DNA from: Pseudolabrys taiwanensis
Lineage (GTDB): Bacteria > Pseudomonadota > Alphaproteobacteria > Rhizobiales > Xanthobacteraceae
Reading direction: 5' to 3'
Length of the DNA stretch: 64,000 nucleotides
Assembly (NCBI RefSeq): GCF_003367395.1
Contig: NZ_CP031417.1
Location: forward strand, 2,914,001-2,978,000
Made by a program: the position numbers and the translations under genes. Shown in pieces: positions 17,948-24,379 of this stretch (position 1 is the stretch's first letter; every line of letters starts with the position of its first letter). The notes under the pieces were generated by a model that saw only the letters and a program-made list of their open reading frames with translations, searched no databases and was not told the DNA's origin.

Positions 17948-18613
17948 ATGATTCTTACCTTTGCATCCTCGAAAGGCGGCGTCGGCAAATCGACCACATG
18001 CGCGGCCGTGGCATCCGCGCTGGCGCTTGAGGGCGCGCATGTGCTCATCATCGATCTCGATCAGAACCGCACGCTTGGCCGCTGGGCGAAGCGCACGGCC
18101 GTGGAAGGGCTCACGGTCAGCGCGATCGAGACCGACAAGTTCGGGGCGTACTTCCGCGACGCCGAGGCGTCAGGTGATTATGACCATATCTGCATCGACC
18201 TGCCCGGGACGAGGGAGGTCACGCTGTTCAAGGCGCTCGCCCGCTCCGATCTGGTCATCATTCCCGCACAGGCCTCCGAGCCCGATCTGCGTGAGGCCCT
18301 GGTCGTGGTCAGCGACATCCGCGACATCGGCGATACGACGGGGCGCAGGATTCCGTACCGGCTGCTGCTGACCAAGATCTTCCCCTTGCGCACACGCGTC
18401 ACCGACTACGCCTATGCAGAGCTTGAGCGCAAAGGCCTGCCGCTGTTCCGCACGGCCCTGGTCGAGCGCTCCGCCTACCGCGAGATGTTCCTGAACGGCC
18501 AGCCGCCGACACTGACCGAGCCGGAGAAGGGGGCGGGCCTTGAGATCGCAACGCTGCTCACGGAAATCCGCGCAATCGTCGAACCCGAAGCGCTACTTCG
18601 GAAGGCAGGCTGA
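17948..18613 (+). CDS. parA: ParA-family partition ATPase
   Basis: A 221-aa Walker-type ATPase that positions plasmid or element DNA. The ATG at 17948 is preferred over an upstream in-frame start because it places the deviant Walker A motif, SSKGGVGKSTT, near the N-terminus as in small plasmid ParA (type Ib) proteins. IIDLDQNRTLGRW gives the Walker A' Asp, and ICIDLPGT the Walker B strand. It has no N-terminal DNA-binding domain, so repression should rest on its small partner, which starts two bases after its stop. Confidence 0.88.
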   Translation: MILTFASSKGGVGKSTTCAAVASALALEGAHVLIIDLDQNRTLGRWAKRTAVEGLTVSAIETDKFGAYFRDAEASGDYDHICIDLPGTREVTLFKALARSDLVIIPAQASEPDLREALVVVSDIRDIGDTTGRRIPYRLLLTKIFPLRTRVTDYAYAELERKGLPLFRTALVERSAYREMFLNGQPPTLTEPEKGAGLEIATLLTEIRAIVEPEALLRKAG

Positions 18614-18615
18614 TC

Positions 18616-19050
18616 ATGAAGCAACGCACGCCGTTTCAGCCACTCGATGATGATCTCGACACCAGGATCGAAACCCTCGCGCGCGAGAAGGGGGTCAGCA
18701 CTCTCGTGAGGCCCGCGCAGGGTGAGCAGGGGGCTCGCGCCAGCGAGACACTCCCCGCCCCGGCGTCTGCAGCCGGCACGCCGGCCACGCCGTTAATCGC
18801 TTCGCCGGCCATTGCGGCCGCACCGTTCGATGTATTGTTCGACGAGGCGCCTGCCCGCACCCCGATGAAGACGCTCAATGTCGAGCTGCCCGACTATGTC
18901 TGGACCGCCCTGAAAATCCGCGCGGCCGAGCGCAAGACCAGTGTCCGGCATGTCATCATGGATGCATTGCGCCGCGACGGAATCGCGATCAACGAGATCG
19001 ACATGATCGACGCCTCGCAGCGCACCCGCAGCCTCAAAGCCAAGAGATAG
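18616..19050 (+). CDS. ParA partner with ribbon-helix-helix-like C-terminus
   Basis: A 144-aa protein two bases after parA. The N-terminal half is low complexity (Ala/Pro-rich) and the C-terminal half begins MKTLNVELPDYVWTALKIRA, followed by RKTSVRHVIMDALRRDGI, which fits the strand-helix-helix pattern of CopG/Arc-type DNA binders. In type Ib partition systems a small protein like this binds the centromere and represses the operon. Candidate sites are the TCCACATTTGTG repeats upstream of parA. Confidence 0.65.
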   Translation: MKQRTPFQPLDDDLDTRIETLAREKGVSTLVRPAQGEQGARASETLPAPASAAGTPATPLIASPAIAAAPFDVLFDEAPARTPMKTLNVELPDYVWTALKIRAAERKTSVRHVIMDALRRDGIAINEIDMIDASQRTRSLKAKR

Positions 19051-19084
19051 CGCCGGTCAGAACCCCTTCTGGCCCGTGCTAGGG

Positions 19085-19112
19085 GCGGCCCGCCTTCGCC
19101 TGTGCGGGCCGC
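19085..19112. terminator. Hairpin between convergent genes
   Basis: A perfect 9-bp stem GCGGCCCGC/GCGGGCCGC (19085-19093 and 19104-19112) lies between the convergent 18616-19050 and 19142-20053 genes. No strong T-run follows on either strand, so it may be a weak bidirectional terminator. Confidence 0.45.
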
Positions 19113-19141
19113 TCTCTAGTTCTGGCAGGCACCCCCAAAGA

Positions 19142-20053
19142 TCAGAATACGATCGTTGTGCGCGTGAGAGCCTTTACGGGATAGAGCAGGATCAGGATAT
19201 TGAATGTCGTGTCGAATGCCTCGGCGAGGCATTCATGCGCCTGCCCATTCCGATCCGTGATAGAAATCGTCGTTGGCCGCGTCATCTTTCGTCCCAACGG
19301 CAGAACCCGGCCCAGGGAATGATCGAGCGTGATCACCTCTTCACAGGGTATGCCGAACTGCTGCCGGAACAGCGGAGATGTTTCGATCCGGCGCACTTCG
19401 GCGCGCGCGCCAGTCCTTTCGCAATAGGTGACCGGCTCAAGCACATACACAGCGCATGCGCGGTGGTTTGTGCGCGCATATTCGCGGCAGGCCGCATAGA
19501 CTGACGATCCAAAGGTCTTGGCCAGCTTGATAGGCGTTTTGATCTCGAATTTGTGGTCAGCCGCCATCGACTGGAAGCCATCGCCCTGGAACAGGACGAA
19601 CCGCGCGAAGTTGTTCGCCTCGCGCTCGAATAGATCGGACGTCTCGGGATCGAGCGTCTTTTCGCAGTCCTGGAAGAAGCGGAAGAGCTTGCGATGCGCC
19701 GGCAACTCGTGATGCCCGGCCTCGTGCAGCTTGAGGAAGTTCTGCTTCGACTGGTGGACATCGTGATCGATGTGGATCAGCTGCTCTCCGGCATCGTAGA
19801 CCCCAAAGACTTTCGAAATCGCAGACTTCAGCGCGGATGCGGCCTCCTCGGCCTTGTCCATCAGATATGCCATCAGGCGCTTTGGATCGAAGGCACTGGC
19901 CGGGGCGACCTTTAAGTCAGCCGCTTCCAGAATAATCGCCGTGGGAGTCGGATAAACACCCCAAGCTGACGCACGGTCTAGAGCGCGCCGCGCAGCGTGC
20001 TGCACGGCGCGCAACCCCTCGGGGTCCAGACTGCTGTCGTCCGACTTAGCCAC
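19142..20053 (-). CDS. ImmA/IrrE-family metallopeptidase
   Basis: A 303-aa cytosolic zinc peptidase. The active site HEAGH is at residues 110-114 and the third-ligand helix contains FEREANNFARFV (143-154). In ICEs and prophages, ImmA-type proteases cut or inactivate the adjacent XRE repressor upon a signal. Its start overlaps the end of the XRE gene by eight bases, so the two are translated together. The protein is longer than minimal ImmA (about 150-180 aa), with an extra C-terminal domain of about 130 residues that may sense the signal. Confidence 0.87.
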   Translation of the reverse strand: MAKSDDSSLDPEGLRAVQHAARRALDRASAWGVYPTPTAIILEAADLKVAPASAFDPKRLMAYLMDKAEEAASALKSAISKVFGVYDAGEQLIHIDHDVHQSKQNFLKLHEAGHHELPAHRKLFRFFQDCEKTLDPETSDLFEREANNFARFVLFQGDGFQSMAADHKFEIKTPIKLAKTFGSSVYAACREYARTNHRACAVYVLEPVTYCERTGARAEVRRIETSPLFRQQFGIPCEEVITLDHSLGRVLPLGRKMTRPTTISITDRNGQAHECLAEAFDTTFNILILLYPVKALTRTTIVF

Positions 20054-20435
20054 CCGGTTTGTTCCTGCTGCGCAGATAGCCGAGAAACTTGACCAACTCG
20101 GCTTCCTCTTCCGATGTCAGATTGTGGCCGGCGAAGGTGGCGACGCGGCCATGCCTTTGTTCGGCACCGGTGCGCGCGCGCGTCGGCACAACAAAGCCGG
20201 CGCGCTCCATCAAGTCTTCATACGAGATGCCATACACCTCAGCGAGCGCGTGCAGGATATTGGGATTGGGCTTTTTAATTTGGTCTGTTTCGATCTGGCT
20301 TAGGTAGGCATTCGATACGACCTTGTTCGTCGCCTTCTCCACCTCGCGCTGCGACAAGCCGCGATCGGTACGAATTGAGGCGAGAAATTGTCCAAGCGTG
20401 AGCTTGCTCTCCGCCCCCACGCTTTTCCTGATCAT
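20046..20435 (-). CDS. XRE-family transcriptional repressor paired with ImmA
   Basis: The ATG at 20435 is chosen because GGAGGA precedes it by eight bases; an upstream TTG is less likely. The 129-aa product has a helix-turn-helix near residues 14-70: LGQFLASIRTDRGLSQREVE, then NAYLSQIETDQIKKPNPNIL. The C-terminus is charged. It is divergent from the ubiquitin-like operon, and its own -35 and -10 (TTGACT, 17 bases, TAAATA on the minus strand) share an inverted repeat with the opposite promoter. Confidence 0.85.
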   Translation of the reverse strand: MIRKSVGAESKLTLGQFLASIRTDRGLSQREVEKATNKVVSNAYLSQIETDQIKKPNPNILHALAEVYGISYEDLMERAGFVVPTRARTGAEQRHGRVATFAGHNLTSEEEAELVKFLGYLRSRNKPGG

Positions 20436-20471
20436 GATGCAGCTCCTCCAAAGCACTTGATTCAACTTAGT

Positions 20472-20546
20472 TATTTAGCGCCCATCGCCAAGAAAGTCAA
20501 GCATGCTCAGAATATGCTTGATATGCTTTGCATGCCACCTTATCTT
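20472..20546. promoter_or_regulatory. Divergent promoters sharing one operator
   Basis: Plus strand: TTGATA at 20518-20523, 17-base spacer, TATCTT at 20541-20546, 58 bases before the ubiquitin-like gene. Minus strand: TTGACT (20500-20495), 17-base spacer, TAAATA (20477-20472), leading to the XRE gene. The perfect inverted repeat CAAGCAT/ATGCTTG (20498-20504 and 20514-20520) overlaps both -35 boxes. A repressor bound there would silence both directions. Confidence 0.65.
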
Positions 20547-20603
20547 GGCATCATAACCTCGCGGGCATCGGGCTCAAGGGGAAAGCGACAAGGAACCATT
20601 CAA

Positions 20604-21317
20604 ATGGAAAATGTAGGGATGAGCGGCCAAACCGGCCGCGAAGGCGTCAAGGGCGGGCACGAAACGCGCGGCCCCGGGGCGGATGGCAAGTTCTTCACGA
20701 CCGTGAACGGCGAGACCGTCAAGTTCGCGGACCAGACTCCGAAGGGCGAAGCGATCCTCGACAAGGCCGGCCTGAAGCCGGCCGGCGACTACGTGCTGAT
20801 CCAGCTCCTGCGTCACAGCAGCCGCTCGGTCGGCCTCGACGAGACGGTCGATCTGGGTGCCGCGGGAACGGAAGAGTTCCGCGCCTTCAAGAGCGACCGC
20901 ATCTTCCGCTTCACCTTCAACGGCCACGGCTACGAGTGGGGCGTGGACAAGTTCTCCGAGCCGGACCTCCGCACCATCGCCCATGTTGCGGACGATGAGA
21001 TCATCGTGCTCGACCGCGAAGGCCAGGAAACCGACCTCGCGCCCGCCGACATCGTCGATCTCGGCGGCGGCGGCACCGAGCATCTCCACACGGAGAAGCG
21101 GCTGATCACGGTCTTCTTCGAAAACGACCCGCGCGAGATTGCCCGCGGCGTCTACACGACCGAGCAGCTCAAGCAGATCTTCGGCGTGCAGGCGGGCTAC
21201 GTCCTGGAATTCATCAACCAGGAGGGGCGGCTCACGCCGCTGAAGCCGGGGGCCAAGCTCCACGTCAAGGCGGGTATGAAGTTCTTCGAGCAAGTCCCCT
21301 GCGGGGGCTCGTCGTGA
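20604..21317 (+). CDS. Triple ubiquitin-like (multiubiquitin) protein
   Basis: A 237-aa protein with an unstructured start (residues 1-27) and three ubiquitin-like repeats at roughly 28-98, 99-167 and 168-231. Each has a beta-rich N-terminal hairpin (for example RFTFNGHGYEWG), a central helix and a closing strand. The C-terminus is VPCGGSS: a Gly-Gly followed by two residues that a peptidase could remove to expose a conjugatable tail. The start at 20604 is chosen because AAGGAA precedes it and it follows the promoter. It heads an operon with E2-, JAMM- and E1-like genes, so it is the presumed modifier protein. Confidence 0.85.
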   Translation: MENVGMSGQTGREGVKGGHETRGPGADGKFFTTVNGETVKFADQTPKGEAILDKAGLKPAGDYVLIQLLRHSSRSVGLDETVDLGAAGTEEFRAFKSDRIFRFTFNGHGYEWGVDKFSEPDLRTIAHVADDEIIVLDREGQETDLAPADIVDLGGGGTEHLHTEKRLITVFFENDPREIARGVYTTEQLKQIFGVQAGYVLEFINQEGRLTPLKPGAKLHVKAGMKFFEQVPCGGSS

Positions 21318-21646
21318 CCGACCCGGCCACGCACTTCGCCAGCCTCAAGGCGATGCATCAGGAAGCCGTCCTCCTCAAGGAGGGCGGCCAGCCGGTCGCC
21401 CTGTTGCCCGGCTTCGCCTTCACGGCGGGTGAGCAGGCTCACAAGATGGACCTGCTGCTCGTGCCCTTCGCCCACTCCGGTTACGTCACCCGGCTGTTCT
21501 TCGAACGCAAGATCGAAGGCCGCGGCGCCAACTGGAACCAGCATCGGGTCGTCGAGCGCAACTGGTGGGCGCCGTCGTGGAACCACGTGCCGGCGACGAT
21601 GTCCTGGACCCGCATGCTCTCCGCACACTTGAGGGCTGTCGCATGA
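21314..21646 (+). CDS. E2-like protein (prokaryotic E2 family E type), no cysteine
   Basis: A 110-aa protein starting with GTG that overlaps the previous stop by four bases (GTGA). It has an E2/UBC-like layout: a helix, a strand MDLLLVPFAHSGYVT, a loop rich in Trp and His (NWNQHRVVERNWWAPSWNHV) and a final helix. It resembles the small 'prokaryotic E2 family E' proteins in multiubiquitin operons. The whole translation contains no cysteine, so a standard thioester with the modifier is impossible. It may act as a scaffold or use another residue such as Ser or His. Confidence 0.65.
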   Translation: MTDPATHFASLKAMHQEAVLLKEGGQPVALLPGFAFTAGEQAHKMDLLLVPFAHSGYVTRLFFERKIEGRGANWNQHRVVERNWWAPSWNHVPATMSWTRMLSAHLRAVA

Positions 21647-22146
21647 AAATCCGTTTCAAAATCACGAGCGCCTTGCTCGCCACTATCCGCATCGACCTCA
21701 GGCGACCGCATCCTTTCGCGCACGAGCGCGTGGGCTTCATCGCCGCAGGCTTGGCCGCAGCACATGACGAACTGCTCATTCTCGCGCGCGAGTACCGCCC
21801 CGTTCGGGACGACGAGTATCTGAACGACCCGCGCGTCGGCGCGATGATGAGCGCCGAAGCCATCCGGAGTGCCAGGCAGTGGGCGATGGATGAGCGCGTC
21901 GCGATATTCCATGTGCATACGCATGGCGGCACCGGCGTTCCCGGCTTCAGCGGCACCGACGTCAGCGAGAACGCCAAGTTTGTGCCCAACTTCACAGCGG
22001 TGGCACCGCACGCGGGGCATGGCGCCATTGTCCTGAGCGACACCGCGGCACACGGACAGGTGTGGCTTGATCGCAAGTCGCCGCAGCCGTTCATCACGAC
22101 GTTTCACGAAGTTGGGATTCCGATTCGCAACTGGAGAGCCGCATGA
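21643..22146 (+). CDS. JAMM/JAB-type deubiquitinase-like metalloprotease
   Basis: A 167-aa protein whose ATG overlaps the previous stop (ATGA). The JAMM zinc site is present: Glu28 in HERVGF, His92-Thr-His94, then Ser103 and Asp106 in GFSGTD (HxH, eight residues, SxxD). In bacterial ubiquitin-like operons such enzymes trim the modifier's C-terminus and remove it from targets. Here the natural substrate is the CGGSS tail of the first gene product. No signal peptide or membrane helix is present, so it acts in the cytosol. Confidence 0.85.
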   Translation: MKIRFKITSALLATIRIDLRRPHPFAHERVGFIAAGLAAAHDELLILAREYRPVRDDEYLNDPRVGAMMSAEAIRSARQWAMDERVAIFHVHTHGGTGVPGFSGTDVSENAKFVPNFTAVAPHAGHGAIVLSDTAAHGQVWLDRKSPQPFITTFHEVGIPIRNWRAA

Positions 22147-23039
22147 GCCGCCTCGATCGTCAAAGCTTCCTCGGGCCCGAGAGTGATGCCATCCTCGGCG
22201 CCGCCACGATCGGCATCGTCGGCCTGGGCGGGGGCGGCTCACATATTGCGCAGCAGGCCGCCCATATGGGCATCGGCGGTTACGTAAATGCCGACCCCGA
22301 CATTATCGAGGACACCAACACCAACCGTCTCATTGGCGGCACACTTGCCGACGTGGATGACAAGCTGCCCAAGGTTGATATCGCGCAGAGGCTGATCCGC
22401 GGCCTGCAGCCGGATGCCCGCATCGTTTCGGCGCCGGCTGACTGGCATGGGTCCACCGATGATCTCAAGCTCTGCGATGTCATCGTCGGCGCCGTTGACA
22501 GCTTCAAGGAGCGCGAGCAGCTCGAACGTTTCGCGCGCAGACATCTCATTCCGTATATCGACATCGGCATGGACGTCCACGAGATCGGCAAAAAGGCTTA
22601 CCTCGTCAGCGGTCAGGTGATCCTCTCGATGCCTGGCTGCCCGTGCCTGCGCTGCTGCGGCTTCATCACCGACGAGCGCCTGGAGCAGGAGGCCCAGCAT
22701 TACGGCGCAGCCGGCTCGCGCCCGCAGGTCGTATGGTCCAACGGCGTGCTCGCCTCGACGGCGGTGGGCCTTTTGACGCAGTTACTCACGCCCTGGTTCG
22801 CGAACCCGCCGCGCTTCGTCTACCTCGACTATGACGGCAACAAGGGAACGATCACCCGCAATCCCCGCATGGAGCTGCTCAAGAACCACATTTGTCCGCA
22901 CCACCCGGCCGACGAGACTGGCGACCCGCTGTTCGACATCCGCCGCCAGACGTTTGCACCGCGCGCAGCGCCGGCCGCTCCGGCCCGGCCCGTGCCGTGG
23001 TGGCGGGCTCTTCTGCGGCGGATCAAGGATGCACTCTGA
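22143..23039 (+). CDS. ThiF/E1-like ubiquitin-activating enzyme
   Basis: A 298-aa adenylation enzyme, again joined to its upstream neighbour by an ATGA overlap. The nucleotide-binding loop is IVGLGGGGSH near residues 25-34, with NTNRL at 59-63 and a conserved Asp119 in VGAVDSF. Zinc ligands are likely Cys166/168/171 and the CPHH at 251-254. It should adenylate the Gly-Gly tail of the ubiquitin-like protein. The C-terminal PVPWWRALLRRIKDAL is an amphipathic basic helix not typical of MoeB/ThiF, and may bind a partner or membrane. Conservation of a catalytic cysteine cannot be decided by eye. Confidence 0.87.
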   Translation: MSRLDRQSFLGPESDAILGAATIGIVGLGGGGSHIAQQAAHMGIGGYVNADPDIIEDTNTNRLIGGTLADVDDKLPKVDIAQRLIRGLQPDARIVSAPADWHGSTDDLKLCDVIVGAVDSFKEREQLERFARRHLIPYIDIGMDVHEIGKKAYLVSGQVILSMPGCPCLRCCGFITDERLEQEAQHYGAAGSRPQVVWSNGVLASTAVGLLTQLLTPWFANPPRFVYLDYDGNKGTITRNPRMELLKNHICPHHPADETGDPLFDIRRQTFAPRAAPAAPARPVPWWRALLRRIKDAL

Positions 23040-23108
23040 GCGCAACCCGCTGCGGCATAGACCTGCGCGGCTTGGCTCCGCGCGGGATGTCGACCGCCTT
23101 GGCGATAT

Positions 23109-23227
23109 TCGTCCACCTTTAATGCATTGTTTTTACGACAATTATGTCGGCAGTGGACGATTTTTAGGTCGTTCGTTGAATTTTCGTCCACCGGCGAGTA
23201 TGTTGGGGCGCACCACTGACGAACGAC
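23109..23227 (+). promoter_or_regulatory. IetAS-type operon promoter with three operator motifs
   Basis: TTGAAT at 23176-23181, a 17-base spacer and TATGTT at 23199-23204 form a sigma-70-like promoter 30 bases before the ATPase gene. TCGTCCACC occurs at 23109-23117 and 23184-23192, and its inverted form GTGGACGA at 23153-23160; the second copy lies between -35 and -10. A CGACA-ATTA-TGTCG palindrome is at 23136-23149 and a 9-bp inverted repeat GTCGTTCGT/ACGAACGAC at 23168-23176 and 23219-23227. Dense operators suggest tight repression by an unidentified regulator. Confidence 0.55.
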
Positions 23228-23233
23228 CGGAAC

Positions 23234-24379
23234 ATGACCCAGAACAACAAGAAGACTGACATCGAATCCGACTTCCTCCACCTCGCCCGGAGCGCACTCT
23301 CCGGCCGCACACAGGATGTACAGGTTATCCTGCGGCGTGCAGCCAAGCGCTACTATGAGGCCGTGCCCCGCTTTGCCGAGGCGTTGAGCGACCTTTTGCG
23401 GGAATCTCCTTCAGCCGCTTCGCCCTTGCGGCGCCAGCAGGAGGTGCCGGTGCCGGTCGATCTCGACACGCGCCTGCACCTCATGCGCGTCGAGGCGCAT
23501 CCGAGTCTCGATCACGAGCCAGTCTTCACGCCTGGCGTTTGCGCGTCACTAACCCAAATCGTGCAGGAACGGCGCAACCCCGACGCGCTAATGCGCGCCG
23601 GCCTGGATCCGACGCGCGCCGCCCTGTTTGTTGGCCCGCCGGGCGTGGGCAAGACCATGGCCGCGCGCTGGCTTGCTCGGGAACTGGGCCGCCCGCTTCT
23701 TATCCTCGATCTCGCCGCCGTCATGAGCAGCCTGCTGGGCCGCACCGGCAGCAATCTGCGCCATGTGCTCGATTACGCCAAAACGATCGACTGCGTGCTT
23801 CTGCTCGATGAACTCGATGCCATCGCCAAGCGGCGCGACGATCACGCCGAGATCGGCGAGCTCAAGCGTCTGGTCACCGTCCTGATCCAGCAGATCGATG
23901 ACTGGCCTGCTTCCGGCGTGCTTCTTGCGGCCACCAATCATCCGGACCTTCTCGATCCGGCGATCTGGCGGCGCTTTGAGATGCATATCGACTTTCCGCT
24001 TCCTTCCGAGCCAGCCATTGCGCAATTCGTGGAGAGCACACTCGCGCCGCACTTTGCGGCTGCCAAACCATGGAGCCACGTGCTCGCCGCAGCCTTCGCC
24101 GGCCGCTCTTTCAGTGACATCGAGCGCGACCTCTCGGCAGCGCGCAGGAGTGCCGCACTCGGCACGCAGCCCCTTGAGGACTGCCTGGCAGCCTTCGTAT
24201 CGAACGAGGCTTTTCCGAAATCCAAGCGCATCGGTCTTGCGACCGTCATTGTCGAGCAGGGGCTTCTCTCACAGCGTAAGGCGCACGAGCTGACCGGCGT
24301 CGCGCGGGATACCATCCGCAGCCGGGCTGCCGCACGCGGAGGCGGTTCGCGGCGCAGGAATGCGGGAGCGACTGCATGA
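23234..24379 (+). CDS. ietA: AAA+ ATPase of an IetAS-type defence pair
   Basis: A 381-aa AAA+ protein. Walker A GPPGVGKT is at residues 134-141, Walker B LLLDELD at 189-195, and the sensor/arginine region ATNHPDLLDPAIWRRFEMHI follows. The N-terminal 100 residues are helical and specific to the group. It overlaps the subtilisin-like gene by four bases (ATGA). This ATPase-plus-S8-protease pair matches the two-gene antiphage system IetAS known from large-scale defence-island surveys. It has its own promoter and directly follows the ubiquitin-like operon, so a functional link is possible but not shown. Confidence 0.82.
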   Translation: MTQNNKKTDIESDFLHLARSALSGRTQDVQVILRRAAKRYYEAVPRFAEALSDLLRESPSAASPLRRQQEVPVPVDLDTRLHLMRVEAHPSLDHEPVFTPGVCASLTQIVQERRNPDALMRAGLDPTRAALFVGPPGVGKTMAARWLARELGRPLLILDLAAVMSSLLGRTGSNLRHVLDYAKTIDCVLLLDELDAIAKRRDDHAEIGELKRLVTVLIQQIDDWPASGVLLAATNHPDLLDPAIWRRFEMHIDFPLPSEPAIAQFVESTLAPHFAAAKPWSHVLAAAFAGRSFSDIERDLSAARRSAALGTQPLEDCLAAFVSNEAFPKSKRIGLATVIVEQGLLSQRKAHELTGVARDTIRSRAAARGGGSRRRNAGATA

